A DNA stretch of 64,000 nt from Deltaproteobacteria bacterium (GCA_020444045.1 JAHLLS010000013.1:1-64000), one strand, 5' to 3'. Positions 47,819 through 58,204 are shown, numbered from the stretch's first letter. Notes: a model not told the origin generated them from the sequence alone. Made by a program: numbers and translations.

Positions 47819-49396
47819 ATGGAGAAAGGAAGAAAGCTGCTACGATGGACAGGGGTTATCGCCGTGTCAACCGTCCTGCTGGTGCTCGGTGCCGCTGCCT
47901 ATGGGATTGAACAGGCAGGGGACAAAGAGGCGCTGCGCAGTGCGGATATCATCGTGATCGACACGATGAGCCGCTTCGGCCGCCTGGATCGTCCCCCGGT
48001 GGTATACCGTCATGACAAGCACACGGAAGCGCTGCAGAAACAGGGTAAAGACTGTGCGGCATGTCATTTGAAGGATGACAAACAACGCCTTTCCCTAAAA
48101 TACATGCGCCTGCAGGATCTGGACCGCGAGAGCAGCATGCTTGTGTACCACGATAACTGCATCGCCTGTCATACGGAAACCCTGGCCACGGGTGAAAAGG
48201 GCGGACCGATCACGTGCGGCGAATGCCACCTCAAGTCCCCCAACGCCGTGTCTTCCTGGCAGGCCTTCGGCATGGACAAATCCCTGCATTACCGGCATTC
48301 CAAGGCACTGGATAAAAAATGCGGCGATTGCCATCATCAATTTGACGAGAAGACCCAGAAACTGGTTTACGTCGAAGGCCAGGAAAGTTCGTGCCGCTAT
48401 TGCCACAAGCAACAGCTTGAGGACAAGCGCATTCCCTTCAGTGAAGCCGCACACGAGGCCTGCATCGCCTGCCATCGGGAAACCCTGGCCAAGAAAAAAG
48501 AGGCCGGGCCGATCAATTGTGCCGGATGCCACGATGCGGAGCAGCAGCTGGAAATTCCCACGCTGGAAAACGTGCCGCGCATGAAGCGCAACCAGCCGGA
48601 CGTGGTTTTTGTCAAAACCGGTGCAAAGTCCGGGCTGACCCCCGAAGGCGCACTGCGCACCAAAGCCGTTCCGTTCAATCACCAGGCCCATGAAATATAC
48701 AACGATACCTGTCGGGTTTGCCATCATGCCAGCCTGACGTCGTGTGCAGAATGCCACACGGTCAACGGGATCAAAGAGGGCGATTTCGTCCAGTTGGAGC
48801 AGGCCATGCACCAACTGCGTGCCGACGCCTCCTGCCTCGGGTGTCATACCGAAGCCCAGGCCGATAAATCCTGCGCCGGTTGCCATGCCTTTATCCAGAA
48901 GGGGCTCAAAGGGGATACGACGACGTGCCGGGCCTGCCATATGGAAGGGGCGCCGGCGGGCTCGGAAATCACGGGCAAACCGGAAGAAGCCATGTTGGCG
49001 ACCATGCTGTTGAACGCCAGGACGCCCGTCATGGGCACCCTTCCCATCGAAGACATTCCTGAAAAGGTTGTGATCAACAAGCTGACGAATAAATACCAGC
49101 CGGTTGAAATGCCCCACCGCAAAATCGTTCAGGCGCTGGTAAAGGGAATCGGCGACAACAAGCTGGCGGCCAATTTCCATGCGGATCCGGGAACGCTTTG
49201 CCAAGGCTGTCATCACAACAGCCCGCAGGCCAAAAAACCGCCCCAATGCGGCAGCTGCCACGGGGAGCCTTTCAACCCGGAAGAACCGAATAGACCCGGT
49301 CTGATTGGCGCTTATCATATCCAGTGCATGGGCTGTCACAGCGAGATGGGGATCGAGAAACCGGTCGGCTGTACGGAGTGCCACAAGGAAAAGTAA
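47819..49396 (+). CDS. hmcA: high-molecular-weight cytochrome c HmcA (16 haems)
   Basis: A 525-residue exported cytochrome. A signal anchor is at about 8-30. I count sixteen CxxCH motifs (from CAACH near the N terminus to CTECH before the last four residues), exactly the number in HmcA of D. vulgaris. HmcA is periplasmic and accepts electrons from hydrogenases or cytochrome c3, passing them to the membrane Hmc complex. It is separated by 44 bases from rrf2 and 34 from hmcB. No haem motif is damaged that I can see. Confidence 0.95.
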   Translation: MEKGRKLLRWTGVIAVSTVLLVLGAAAYGIEQAGDKEALRSADIIVIDTMSRFGRLDRPPVVYRHDKHTEALQKQGKDCAACHLKDDKQRLSLKYMRLQDLDRESSMLVYHDNCIACHTETLATGEKGGPITCGECHLKSPNAVSSWQAFGMDKSLHYRHSKALDKKCGDCHHQFDEKTQKLVYVEGQESSCRYCHKQQLEDKRIPFSEAAHEACIACHRETLAKKKEAGPINCAGCHDAEQQLEIPTLENVPRMKRNQPDVVFVKTGAKSGLTPEGALRTKAVPFNHQAHEIYNDTCRVCHHASLTSCAECHTVNGIKEGDFVQLEQAMHQLRADASCLGCHTEAQADKSCAGCHAFIQKGLKGDTTTCRACHMEGAPAGSEITGKPEEAMLATMLLNARTPVMGTLPIEDIPEKVVINKLTNKYQPVEMPHRKIVQALVKGIGDNKLAANFHADPGTLCQGCHHNSPQAKKPPQCGSCHGEPFNPEEPNRPGLIGAYHIQCMGCHSEMGIEKPVGCTECHKEK

Positions 49397-49430
49397 TCAT
49401 TAACCGGCTGTAACTGCTTGAGGGTATATC

Positions 49431-50588
49431 ATGGCTATTACACGGAGAAAATTCTTAGGATGGATGGGCGCAGCGGGTGTCGGTGTAACGGTAGGAAAAA
49501 CCGCCCGGGCTGCATCGAACAAACACTTTACCGGCCATCCCGACAGCATGGGTGTGTTGCATGATATCGCGCGCTGCGTGGGGTGTCGCTCCTGCGAAGC
49601 GGCCTGCAATACGGTCAACCAGCTACCGCCGCCGGAAACGTCTTTCAAAGATCTGACGGTTCTGGATCGCAAGCGGCGCACGACCCCGCCGGAATACACC
49701 GTGGTCAACCGTTACGACGCGACCAGTGCGGGGTCGAAACAGATTTACCGTAAAAATCAATGCAATCACTGCCTTGAACCGGCCTGCGCATCAGCCTGCT
49801 TTGTGAAGGCCTTCACGAAGAGTGAGGAAGGGGCCGTGATCTATGATGAAACCGTCTGTGTCGGTTGCCGGTACTGCATGGTGGCCTGCCCGTTTGAAAT
49901 TCCCACTTATGAATATGACAAGGCCCTGACGCCGCGTGTGACGAAATGCACCATGTGTCATCCACGGGTTCAGGAAGGTAAGTTGCCGGGATGTGTGGAG
50001 GCCTGCCCCACCGAGGCGCTGTCCTTCGGCAAACGGGACGATTTACTGAAAATCGCACGCGAACGCATTCGCAAAGATCCGGACAACTATATCGACCATA
50101 TCTATGGTGAGCAGGAAATGGGCGGCACGAGCTGGCTTTATATTTCCAATGTGCCTTTTAAGGAGCTTGGTATGCGCGAAGACCTCGGCATCACACCAGC
50201 TCCGGCGCTGACGGCCGGTGCGCTTGGCGCTGTACCGATTGTGGTGGGGTTGTGGCCGGTTCTGCTTACGGGGATTTATGCGATCTCCCAGCGCAAGGAT
50301 AAAGTCGCCGAGGAGGAGCAGGCCCTGGCCGTTGCGGCGGCCCAGCAGGCAACCCAGGAAAAAGCGGATGCAGAACTGAAAAAGACGCTGGAAATGAAAG
50401 AGAAAGAAAAAGAAACCGCCATCAACATGGCCGTTAAAAAGGCCCTGGACGAGGCGGCCAAAGCTCAGGAAGAAGCCGCTCAGGCTGAAGAGGCAGCCCA
50501 GGCTCAGGAAGCGGCGGCTCCGGCTGGAGAAGCGGCTCCCGAGGCTCAAGACGACAAAGATCAGAAGCAAACGGAGGAGGATTCCTGA
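49431..50588 (+). CDS. hmcB: Hmc complex ferredoxin-like subunit HmcB
   Basis: A 385-residue membrane-anchored iron-sulfur protein. A twin-arginine signal ([16 protein letters not shown]) is followed by four 4Fe-4S motif regions: [39 protein letters not shown] and [21 protein letters not shown]. One membrane segment lies near 262-285 ([22 protein letters not shown]). After it is an unusual 95-residue Ala/Glu/Lys/Gln coiled-coil tail, likely on the cytoplasmic side. It transfers electrons between HmcA and the membrane subunits. Stop overlaps hmcC by one base. Confidence 0.94.
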   Translation: MAITRRKFLGWMGAAGVGVTVGKTARAASNKHFTGHPDSMGVLHDIARCVGCRSCEAACNTVNQLPPPETSFKDLTVLDRKRRTTPPEYTVVNRYDATSAGSKQIYRKNQCNHCLEPACASACFVKAFTKSEEGAVIYDETVCVGCRYCMVACPFEIPTYEYDKALTPRVTKCTMCHPRVQEGKLPGCVEACPTEALSFGKRDDLLKIARERIRKDPDNYIDHIYGEQEMGGTSWLYISNVPFKELGMREDLGITPAPALTAGALGAVPIVVGLWPVLLTGIYAISQRKDKVAEEEQALAVAAAQQATQEKADAELKKTLEMKEKEKETAINMAVKKALDEAAKAQEEAAQAEEAAQAQEAAAPAGEAAPEAQDDKDQKQTEEDS

Positions 50589-51760
50589 TGTCCGATACAA
50601 AAACCGCAACAGGCGGCACCCTGTTGACCCCGTTTAATATGGTGGCCGGCCTGATTCTGCTGGTGGGCTCGGTGATCACGGTGCTGCGGTTTACCGGGGG
50701 ATTGGGGGCGGTCTCCAATCTTTCCGATTACAACCCCTGGGGCCTGTGGATCGGCTTCGACCTCCTGGTCGGCGTCGCCCTGGCGGCCGGCGGGTTCGTC
50801 ACCTCCGCAGCCTGCTACATTTTCGGCTTGAAACGGTATCATTCGGCCGTGCGTCCGGCGATCTTGACGGCCTTCCTGGGCTATGCCCTGGTCGTGTTCG
50901 CCCTGCACTACGATGTCGGCCGCCCCTGGCGCCTGCCGTATCCCTTTATCGTGCAGCCGGGCACCACCTCGCTTCTCTTTGAGGTGGGTGCCTGCGTGGC
51001 CCTTTACCTGACCGTTTTATTCATCGAATACTCGCCGGCCGCACTGGAGTGGCTCGGATTGAAACGGGCCCGCAGTATCGTTGTCAAGCTGACCCTGCTG
51101 CTGACGATTTTCGGTGTGGTGCTCTCTACACTTCACCAGTCTTCGCTGGGAGCCCTCTATCTCATCGCCCCTTCCAAACTGCACCCCCTCTGGTACTCCG
51201 GGTACCTGCCGGTCTATTTTTTCATTTCAGCCATTATTGCCGGTCTTTCCATGGTGATCTTCGAAGGCAGTCTGGCCCACAAACATTTTCATGACAAAAT
51301 GGATGAAACCCACCTGAAGGAGGCCGACGGCGTCACGCTGGGTTTCGGCAAGGCGGCCGCCTTCGTGCTTTTCGGCTATTTCGTGATCAAGGTCATCGGC
51401 CTGGCCGTGGACAACAACTGGCACTACCTCACCACCGGCTGGGGCGTTTGGTATCTTTTCGAAATCGTTGGGTTTGTTCTTTTGCCCTGTTACCTTTATG
51501 CCGTCGGCGCCCGGGACAAGAACGTCAAGCTGATCCGCCGGACCTCGGGTCTGGCCGTTCTGGGGATAATTCTCAACCGCCTGAATATCTCCCTGATCGC
51601 CTTCAATTACCATCTGCCCAGCAGCGAGCGTTATTTCCCGCACTGGATGGAAATCGGCATCACCCTGTTTGTGGTGACCATTGGCGTTCTGGTTTACCGG
51701 TTTATCGTAACCCATATGCCGATTCTGTATGAGCACCCGGACTTCAAGGAAGATCATTGA
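50588..51760 (+). CDS. hmcC: Hmc complex NrfD-like membrane subunit HmcC
   Basis: A 390-residue polytopic membrane protein of the NrfD/PsrC family with about ten helices. Recognisable segments are NPWGLWIGFDLLVGVALAAGGF near the start, then PAILTAFLGYALVVFALHYDVGRPW. NrfD-type subunits interact with quinones and may pump or translocate protons. It lies in the canonical hmcB-C-D-E order. The start codon overlaps the hmcB stop. Confidence 0.93.
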   Translation: MSDTKTATGGTLLTPFNMVAGLILLVGSVITVLRFTGGLGAVSNLSDYNPWGLWIGFDLLVGVALAAGGFVTSAACYIFGLKRYHSAVRPAILTAFLGYALVVFALHYDVGRPWRLPYPFIVQPGTTSLLFEVGACVALYLTVLFIEYSPAALEWLGLKRARSIVVKLTLLLTIFGVVLSTLHQSSLGALYLIAPSKLHPLWYSGYLPVYFFISAIIAGLSMVIFEGSLAHKHFHDKMDETHLKEADGVTLGFGKAAAFVLFGYFVIKVIGLAVDNNWHYLTTGWGVWYLFEIVGFVLLPCYLYAVGARDKNVKLIRRTSGLAVLGIILNRLNISLIAFNYHLPSSERYFPHWMEIGITLFVVTIGVLVYRFIVTHMPILYEHPDFKEDH

Positions 51761-51783
51761 TCATCATCTGAGAGGATAACATC

Positions 51784-51912
51784 ATGGAAGGCCAAATCGT
51801 TACGCTGCAGGATTTCATGTACAGCACCAAAAGTATTACCTACCTGGTCATCGTGGCCGCCTTGATTCTATTCCCGATCTTCTGGCGGTTTCTGACCAGC
51901 AGGGACGAATAA
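51784..51912 (+). CDS. hmcD: small membrane subunit HmcD
   Basis: A 42-codon gene: MEGQIVTLQDFMYSTKS, then a hydrophobic helix (about 19-38, YLVIVAALILFPIFWRFL) and TSRDE. GAGAGGAT precedes the ATG. Its size, single helix and position between hmcC and hmcE match HmcD of D. vulgaris. It is shorter than usual gene-calling limits, so it could be missed. Probably a structural or stabilising subunit. Confidence 0.9.
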   Translation: MEGQIVTLQDFMYSTKSITYLVIVAALILFPIFWRFLTSRDE

Positions 51913-51986
51913 ACCATCGTGATGACCGGGGCGGGATATCGCTCCGACACCAATCGCATTAATCTTCTTTGTTCAAGGAGTCACCC

Positions 51987-52664
51987 ATGTACGCATTTGT
52001 CACCGGACCGCTGGCATGGCTTTCGTTTACGGTCTTTTTTGTCGGTATCATTGCCCGCATCATCTGGTATTTCAGGGGATTGAACTGGCAGATGGACCGT
52101 GTCGCCTACAAGGAGCACATGGCCTACGGCATCAAGGGCGCGATTCGTTCGATTGTCTTCTGGCTGATTCCCTTCGGCACACACAGCTGGCGCTTTTATC
52201 CGTTTTTCACGATCTGTTTTTTCACGTTCCACATCGGCCTGCTGTTTACGCCGTTTTTCATCTACGGGCACAATGTGCTGCTGCAGGAGCGCTTCGGGTG
52301 GAGTCTGTGGGCCATGCCGGAGAGTATGGCAACTTTTCTGACCTTCGCCGTCATCATTGCGGCCCTGTTCATCATCCTGCGCCGCAATGCCCTGCCGGAG
52401 GTTCGGATCATTACCAAGCCTTACGACTATCTTGTTCTGGCGATCGCGGTGGCGCCGTTTGTGACCGGTCTGCTGGCAAATTTCCAGATTGGCAATTACA
52501 ACTTTTGGCTGATCGCCCACATCCTGTCGGGCGAGATCTTTCTGGTCGCCATACCCCTGACCAAACTGTCCCACTTTATCGGCTTCTTCCTGTCCCGCGC
52601 CCAGCTCGGCATGGATTACGGGATCAAGCGCGGTGGTATGAAGAGCAAAGGATTGTCCTGGTAG
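51987..52664 (+). CDS. hmcE: Hmc complex cytochrome b-like subunit HmcE
   Basis: A 225-residue membrane protein with five or six helices and several conserved histidines (GTHSWRFYPFFTICFFTFHIGL; LIAHILSGEIFLVAIPLTKLSHFIGFF) suited to haem b ligation, as in NarI-type gamma subunits. The start at ATG 51987 follows AAGGAG directly. It passes electrons to HmcF across the membrane. 74 bases separate it from hmcD. Confidence 0.92.
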   Translation: MYAFVTGPLAWLSFTVFFVGIIARIIWYFRGLNWQMDRVAYKEHMAYGIKGAIRSIVFWLIPFGTHSWRFYPFFTICFFTFHIGLLFTPFFIYGHNVLLQERFGWSLWAMPESMATFLTFAVIIAALFIILRRNALPEVRIITKPYDYLVLAIAVAPFVTGLLANFQIGNYNFWLIAHILSGEIFLVAIPLTKLSHFIGFFLSRAQLGMDYGIKRGGMKSKGLSW

Positions 52665-52699
52665 CCACGCCATAACTTTTTTTCAGAGGAACGAGAGTC

Positions 52700-54082
52700 A
52701 TGCCTGAAGGAAAACTTTGCAACACACAAAATGTCGACACGGAAGAGCAACTCCAGGCGCTTCTTAATGACAAGAGCGGCAAACAATATTACGAGGAAAT
52801 GAACCACCTCGAGGTGGATGCTAAAAAGCTGTACGCCACGATTCAGAAGACGCTCAAATCCCGTCTGCGGACCTGGCTGGAAATATGCGCCCACTGCGGG
52901 ATGTGCGCCGACAGCTGTTTTTTCTACCTGGCCAACAAAAAAGATCCGACCCAGGTGCCGTCCTACAAGATCCAGGGGACCCTGGGGGAAATCGTGCGCC
53001 GCAAGGGAAAGGTGGACAATGCCTTTATGCAGATGGTAATGGATACGGCATGGTCCAAGTGCACCTGCTGTAACCGCTGCGGCATGTACTGCCCCTTCGG
53101 CATCGATATGGGGGTGATGTTCGGTTATCTGCGCGGCCTGTGTTATTCTCAAGGGTTTGTGCCCTGGGAACTGAAAATAGGGTCGGGCATGCACCGCATC
53201 TACCGGGCTCAGATGAACGTCACCACCGAAGACTGGGTCGACACCTGCGAATGGATGGCCGAAGAGTACGAGGAGGACTGGCCCGGCCTTAAAATCCCCG
53301 TCGATGTCCAAGATGCCGATATTATCTACACGGTCAACGCCCGTGAGCCCAAACACTATCCGGAAGATCTGGCGGAAGCCGCCATTCTGTTCCACCTGGC
53401 CGGTGAGAACTGGACGGTTCCCAGCGAAGGCTGGGAAGAGACCAGCCTGGCCATGTTTGCCGGCGACTGGGCGGCCTGCAAGATGCAGGTGGAAAGCGTC
53501 TATGACGCCATGCATCGCCTGAACCCGAAGCGCATGGTGGTGACCGAGTGCGGCCATGCCTATCGTGCCACGGTGGTCGAGGGGCCTTACTGGGCTGGTT
53601 TGAAGGGCGGTCAGACCCCCATTCCCAGTTTTCACTACGTGGAATGGGTGGCGGAAGCACTGCGCACCGGCAAAATCAAAATCGACCCGGACAAACGGAT
53701 CAAGGAGCCGGTGACCTACCAGGATTCCTGCAACTACATCCGCAATGCCGGCCTCAGTGATGTGGCCCGGGAGATCATGAGCTACATCGCGGAGGACTTC
53801 CGCGAGATGCGGCCCAACCGGGAGCACAATTTCTGCTGCGGCGGCGGCGGCGGGTTGAACGGGATCGGCCGTTATCGTGAACAGCGCAACGTCGGCCTCA
53901 AGGTCAAGCGCGACCAGATTTTGGCCACCGGGTGCAAACTGGTCATTGCCCCATGTCACAACTGCTGGGATGCCATTCGCGATCTGGAGGAAGAATTCAA
54001 GATCGGCATCCGCTGGTCGTTTCTGAAGCCCCTTTTGATTAAAATGGCGATTGTGCCGGATCATCTCAAACCGGAGGAATAG
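52700..54082 (+). CDS. hmcF: Hmc complex iron-sulfur subunit HmcF
   Basis: A 460-residue cytoplasmic-side subunit. Two N-terminal 4Fe-4S motifs are [13 protein letters not shown] and [14 protein letters not shown]. Two CCG-type cysteine-rich regions follow, with CNYIRNAG and [12 protein letters not shown] near the C terminus and CHNCWDAI after that. This is the heterodisulfide reductase D-like architecture of HmcF. It is the presumed cytoplasmic electron outlet of the Hmc complex, with the partner (for example a heterodisulfide-type enzyme) unknown. Confidence 0.94.
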   Translation: MPEGKLCNTQNVDTEEQLQALLNDKSGKQYYEEMNHLEVDAKKLYATIQKTLKSRLRTWLEICAHCGMCADSCFFYLANKKDPTQVPSYKIQGTLGEIVRRKGKVDNAFMQMVMDTAWSKCTCCNRCGMYCPFGIDMGVMFGYLRGLCYSQGFVPWELKIGSGMHRIYRAQMNVTTEDWVDTCEWMAEEYEEDWPGLKIPVDVQDADIIYTVNAREPKHYPEDLAEAAILFHLAGENWTVPSEGWEETSLAMFAGDWAACKMQVESVYDAMHRLNPKRMVVTECGHAYRATVVEGPYWAGLKGGQTPIPSFHYVEWVAEALRTGKIKIDPDKRIKEPVTYQDSCNYIRNAGLSDVAREIMSYIAEDFREMRPNREHNFCCGGGGGLNGIGRYREQRNVGLKVKRDQILATGCKLVIAPCHNCWDAIRDLEEEFKIGIRWSFLKPLLIKMAIVPDHLKPEE

Positions 54083-54119
54083 GCGGCGGCAGTGCCCGCC
54101 ATTGGGAACCGGAAGCCCT

Positions 54120-54656
54120 ATGAATGCAGTCACCCTTAAAAACAATGGCGCCCTTTTCTGTGACGGGGCGCCCATCGGCGACGAGCCGCTCATGTGCCTG
54201 GGAAAGCAAGTGGTGCTGGATCATGGCGTGACACTGCGCAGCGTCTTCCGGATGATCGAAACATACCCGTTGCTGGCACGACTGAATCCTTTCTTCCCGA
54301 CTTATCTGGAACAGTATCGGGAGATGCCGGCCAATGGCTGCACCTGTGATGACTTCGTCCATATCGAGTTCAGCAAAACCGTGGAAATGATCGGTTATCC
54401 GGGCGAACCCCGGCTGGAGATCTACAGCGCGCTGAAGGGCGAAGGGGGCGGGGAATCGCGGGAGATTCGCAATTACGAATTGGAGCATTTGCTGGATATG
54501 CCGCTTCTTTTGGGTAAACTCCGGCATATCGTTTTCGGCGACAAGGTGGACCAGTTTGAGTTCGGAACGGTGTTCACTCTGTTTGAATTCATCGATGGCA
54601 TTGTGTGGGAACTGAGTTTCCACGGCACCCTGCGGGCCTGTGCACTTAGGAGGTGA
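54120..54656 (+). CDS. unknown protein downstream of hmcF
   Basis: A 178-residue protein I do not recognise. It has no signal, membrane segment or clear cofactor motif apart from a CTCDD dicysteine. It begins MNAVTLKNNGALFCDG at ATG 54120, 37 bases past hmcF, and overlaps the universal stress gene by four bases. The overlap and spacing put it in the hmc transcript. Function cannot be assigned; an accessory or regulatory role with the Hmc complex is only a guess from position. Confidence 0.72.
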   Translation: MNAVTLKNNGALFCDGAPIGDEPLMCLGKQVVLDHGVTLRSVFRMIETYPLLARLNPFFPTYLEQYREMPANGCTCDDFVHIEFSKTVEMIGYPGEPRLEIYSALKGEGGGESREIRNYELEHLLDMPLLLGKLRHIVFGDKVDQFEFGTVFTLFEFIDGIVWELSFHGTLRACALRR

Positions 54657-55576
54657 ACATGTTTGAAAAAATTATCTTCGCGACCACCGGAACGCCGACT
54701 TGCGATCATGCGGCGCACGTCGCGTTTGACCTGAAGAAGAAATACAATTCCGAACTCACGTTGTTTCACTCCATGGGGATGCCCTCGCGTGGTTTCAGCC
54801 CGTTTGTCAAGGATTCCCGCACGGGTGAAAACGAGTATCTGGACAACGATTACACCGACTGGGTCAAAGAAGAATTGGAGACCTATTATGCCAAGCAGCT
54901 GGCCGAGACCGAAGGCGTCATGATCGAGACGTCGGCCGGCGAACCCCACCGCGAGATTCTGCGCGCCGCCCGCAAAAAAGACGCCGACCTGATCGTGATG
55001 GGGGCCCATTCCCGTGATGAAGAACCCGGTGCAACGCGCTACCGCAATGTCGTTGGCAGCACGATGCAGCGTGTCGCCAAAGGCGCCATGTGCCCGGTTT
55101 TGATTGTCAGCCGGCCGTGTACCACCTGCCTGTGGTATTTTTCCAATATCATTTTCGGGACCGATTTTTCCAAGGCGTCCTATTCGGCCTTTCTCTTTGC
55201 CTATCAGCTGGCCAAAGAAATCGGCGCCAAGCTGCACCTGTTCCATGCCATGGATATGACCAGCATCCATTCCGGCAAAGCGGTTTCCCAGGAAGAGATC
55301 GAGGCCGCGATTGCCGACGCCCGCAAGCGCATCGAAAAGACCTATGTCGCGAAGATGGCCGACTATGACAACTATGAGATCGAAGTGTGGGAAGGCGTGC
55401 CCTACGTCGAGATTCTCAAATTCGCCCGTGAACGCAACGGCGACTTGATCGTCATGTCCCATCACACCCGCGAGGTCGATCCCGAGGATGCGGTCCTCGG
55501 CAGTACCGTTGAGCAGGTGGTGTTGCGTGCGGCCTGTCCGGTCGCCAGCGTCAATCGGCCGGACAAGGTTTCCTGA
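54653..55576 (+). CDS. universal stress protein, tandem UspA domains
   Basis: A 307-residue protein with two Usp domains. The first carries KIIFATTGTPTCDHAAHVAFDL and an ADLIVMGAHSRDEEPG loop with GSTMQRVAKGAMCPVLIV. The second has ISNIIFGTDFSKASYSAFLFAYQLAKE (here as NIIFGTDFSKASYSA) and GDLIVMSHHTR with GSTVEQVVLRAACPVASV. The GSTxxxV pattern fits ATP-binding-type Usp loops. In Desulfobacterota such genes often accompany respiratory complexes. Start AGGAGGTG-adjacent; overlaps the upstream unknown gene by four bases. Confidence 0.92.
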   Translation: MNMFEKIIFATTGTPTCDHAAHVAFDLKKKYNSELTLFHSMGMPSRGFSPFVKDSRTGENEYLDNDYTDWVKEELETYYAKQLAETEGVMIETSAGEPHREILRAARKKDADLIVMGAHSRDEEPGATRYRNVVGSTMQRVAKGAMCPVLIVSRPCTTCLWYFSNIIFGTDFSKASYSAFLFAYQLAKEIGAKLHLFHAMDMTSIHSGKAVSQEEIEAAIADARKRIEKTYVAKMADYDNYEIEVWEGVPYVEILKFARERNGDLIVMSHHTREVDPEDAVLGSTVEQVVLRAACPVASVNRPDKVS

Positions 55577-55661
55577 AAAGGATCCGCTGGTCGGTGCGGG
55601 GTGGACGGCACCGGATGATAGCCGGCATCGGGTTTGGATGGCCGGGGGGCGGTGAAAGGCG

Positions 55662-56057
55662 ATGGGCAAAAAGACGATTCTCATAGTGGACGATGAGATG
55701 GATATGCGGCTCTATCTGTCCACGCTCCTTGAAAGCCACGGCTATCGGCCCCTGACCCGGCGGGATGGCAAGGACGGCCTGGCCAGTATCCGCGAGGACC
55801 GGCCGGATCTGATTCTCCTGGACATCATGATGCCGGGTGACGGCGGGGTAAAGATGTACCGCCGGCTCAAGGGCGACCCTGCCTTGACCGATATCCCGGT
55901 CATCATGCTCTCCGCCGTGACGGCCTCGTCTTTTCGCCACTTCCTGACCATGCTCAACGCGCAGCAGGCCAAGCCGGTTCCGGAACCCGATCATTACCTG
56001 GAAAAACCGGTGGATCACGACCAGCTGATTCAGCTGGTTCGCGATACGATCGGATAA
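55662..56057 (+). CDS. stand-alone response regulator receiver (Rrf1-like)
   Basis: A 131-residue receiver domain only. Acidic pocket VDDEMD, phospho-accepting Asp in LILLDIMMPGDGG, Thr/Ser in VIMLSAVTA and Lys in YLEKPVD are all present. It lacks an output domain, like Rrf1, which in D. vulgaris lies next to rrf2 after hmcF. It may act as an intermediate or a phosphate sink for the following kinases. Confidence 0.92.
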   Translation: MGKKTILIVDDEMDMRLYLSTLLESHGYRPLTRRDGKDGLASIREDRPDLILLDIMMPGDGGVKMYRRLKGDPALTDIPVIMLSAVTASSFRHFLTMLNAQQAKPVPEPDHYLEKPVDHDQLIQLVRDTIG

Positions 56058-56233
56058 CGTTGGTGGTGCCGCGAATCGAATTTTCCGGCCCCGGAATGTG
56101 TGCGGCTTTTTTTCCGCATCCATGAATCTGCCCGCTTTTTCCGAAGATGTCCCTGCCGCCGGTTTCCTGCCGACCCGTATGCCGTGCCCCTTGCCCGATG
56201 ACCGGCCGCCAAGCGGCCGATCAGGAGATATGG

Positions 56234-58204
56234 ATGACCACCGATAATCGCATACTGATTGTGGATGACGAGCCGGATCTACGGGATATCCTGAAAATCT
56301 ATCTCGAGGAACTCGGCTATGAGGTCGCAACCGCACCGAACGGCCAGACCGGTCTGGAGCGCTATCGGGAGCAGCGGCCGCCCATCGTCATGACGGACAT
56401 AAAAATGCCGGGCATGGACGGCATCGGACTGCTGCAGTGCATCAAGGAAGAAAACCCGGAAACCGAGGTGATCATGATCACCGGCCACGGCGACATGGCT
56501 CTGGCGATCAAGAGTCTCAAGCTGGAAGCCACCGATTTCATTACCAAACCCATCAATGACGACGTGTTGGGGATCGCGCTGAAACGCGCCCATGAACGCA
56601 TCGACATGCGGCGTCAGATCCGGGAATATACCGAAAACCTGGAAACACTGGTATCGGAAAAGTCAGCCAAAGTCGTCGAACTCGAGCGGCTCACCGCATT
56701 GGGACAGGCCGTCGACTGTTTGTCCACCGCCTTTCTGGATATTGCCGGCGATGTCCAGTCCGGCATGGAGTTTTTTAATGAAGTGCCCTGCTTTGTGGCC
56801 CTTCACAGCCGCCAGTTGCAGATTGTTTCGTGCAATCACCTTTTTCGGGAGCGGTTGGGCGATGGCGTCGGACAGGCGAGTGACGCCGATTATCTCGGGC
56901 CTTTTGATTCCCCAGGCGACAGCCCGGTGGGGAAAACCTTTGCCCGGGGCGCCCCCCAACGCTGCCGGGAAGTATTGCGCTACAGCGACGGTAAAACCTT
57001 CCCGGCCATGGTGCACACGGCACCCATTCGCAACAGCCATGACGAGATCGAACTGGTGCTTGAAATCATCGCCGATATTTCCGAAGTCACGCGTCTGCAG
57101 GCCGAGTTGCGGACGACCCAGCAGCGCTATCATCAGTTGTTCGAAGAAGTTCCCTGCTATATTGTGGTACTGGATCGGGCCTATCACATTACCGCCGCCA
57201 ACCGCCTCTTCCGGGATGAATTCGGGGAAACGGCCGGCCCCACTTGCCATCGGGCCTACAAACAGCGTTCGACTCCTTGTACCGTCTGCCCGGTAGCCCA
57301 GACGTTTGGAGACGGCCAGTCCCACCACAAAGAGATGGTGGTGAACTCCCAGAGCGGTGAACAGCTCAATGTGCTGATCTGGACAGCCCCCATTGTCAAC
57401 GCCGCCGGCGAGATCACCCAGGTGATGGAAATGGCCACCAACATTACCCAGATGCGGCAGTTGCAGGACCGGCTTACTTCGCTGGGGCTCATGGTAAGCT
57501 CGGTCTCGCATGGCGTCAAAGGGGTTCTGACGGGTATGGACGCCGGTCTTTACCTGCTGAATTCAGGCCTGCAGAAAGAGGATATCGATCAGGTCAATGA
57601 AGGGTACGATATCATGAAGCTGATGACCGGGCGCATCCGCAGCTTGGTCCTCGATGTTCTCTATTACGCCAAGGAGCGGGCCCTATCGGTCGAGGCCCTG
57701 GACGTGCAGGGGTTCGTCAATGACGTGGCCTTCATCGTGAGCCCCAAAGCCCGGAAGCACCCCATCGATTTTCAGTGCCAGTTCGATGACGACCTGGGAC
57801 GCTTCGAGGTGGATCCGGTCGCGTTGCGCTCCGCTTTTGTCAATATCCTGGAGAATGCGGTCGAGGCTTGCGCCGAAGATGACACGGACAAAACCCACCG
57901 GATTGTCTTCAGCGCGCGGGGCGATGAAACGCAGCTTGAATTCGAGATCTGGGACAACGGCGTGGGCATGAGTGAAGAGACCCGCAAAAACCTGTTCAAC
58001 CTGTTTTTTTCATCGAAAGGGGAGCAGGGCACCGGGCTGGGGCTGTTTATCGCGCGCAAGACCATCGAGCAGCATGGGGGGAAACTGACCGTTGTGTCCG
58101 AACCGGACCAGGGGGCCTGTTTCAGTATCGTGCTGCCGCGATCTCCCGTTGTCGAGGATACGGCCCCCGAGGGCCAAGGCACATCAACGGGAGGCGATCC
58201 GTGA
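56234..58204 (+). CDS. hybrid sensor histidine kinase: REC-PAS-PAS-HATPase
   Basis: A 656-residue soluble sensor kinase. An N-terminal receiver (about 1-120; Asp in MTDIKMPGMDG) precedes two PAS regions. The second (about 315-400) has C338-x10-C349-x2-C352 in CHRAYKQRSTPCTVCP, a cysteine pattern also present in the next kinase. The His box is SHGVKGVLTG, an HxxKN-type variant, and the ATPase domain shows ILENAVEACAED, EIWDNGVGM and GTGLGLFIARKTIEQHGG. The start (ATG 56234) follows AGGAG. The N-terminal REC with C-terminal kinase domains is the reverse of classic hybrids. It overlaps the next kinase by four bases. Confidence 0.93.
   Translation: MTTDNRILIVDDEPDLRDILKIYLEELGYEVATAPNGQTGLERYREQRPPIVMTDIKMPGMDGIGLLQCIKEENPETEVIMITGHGDMALAIKSLKLEATDFITKPINDDVLGIALKRAHERIDMRRQIREYTENLETLVSEKSAKVVELERLTALGQAVDCLSTAFLDIAGDVQSGMEFFNEVPCFVALHSRQLQIVSCNHLFRERLGDGVGQASDADYLGPFDSPGDSPVGKTFARGAPQRCREVLRYSDGKTFPAMVHTAPIRNSHDEIELVLEIIADISEVTRLQAELRTTQQRYHQLFEEVPCYIVVLDRAYHITAANRLFRDEFGETAGPTCHRAYKQRSTPCTVCPVAQTFGDGQSHHKEMVVNSQSGEQLNVLIWTAPIVNAAGEITQVMEMATNITQMRQLQDRLTSLGLMVSSVSHGVKGVLTGMDAGLYLLNSGLQKEDIDQVNEGYDIMKLMTGRIRSLVLDVLYYAKERALSVEALDVQGFVNDVAFIVSPKARKHPIDFQCQFDDDLGRFEVDPVALRSAFVNILENAVEACAEDDTDKTHRIVFSARGDETQLEFEIWDNGVGMSEETRKNLFNLFFSSKGEQGTGLGLFIARKTIEQHGGKLTVVSEPDQGACFSIVLPRSPVVEDTAPEGQGTSTGGDP

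Noticed and set aside
52616..54193. A 525-codon minus-strand open frame opposite hmcF
   Set aside because: Antisense to hmcF with its cysteine motifs intact on the plus strand; no family pattern is visible in the antisense frame.
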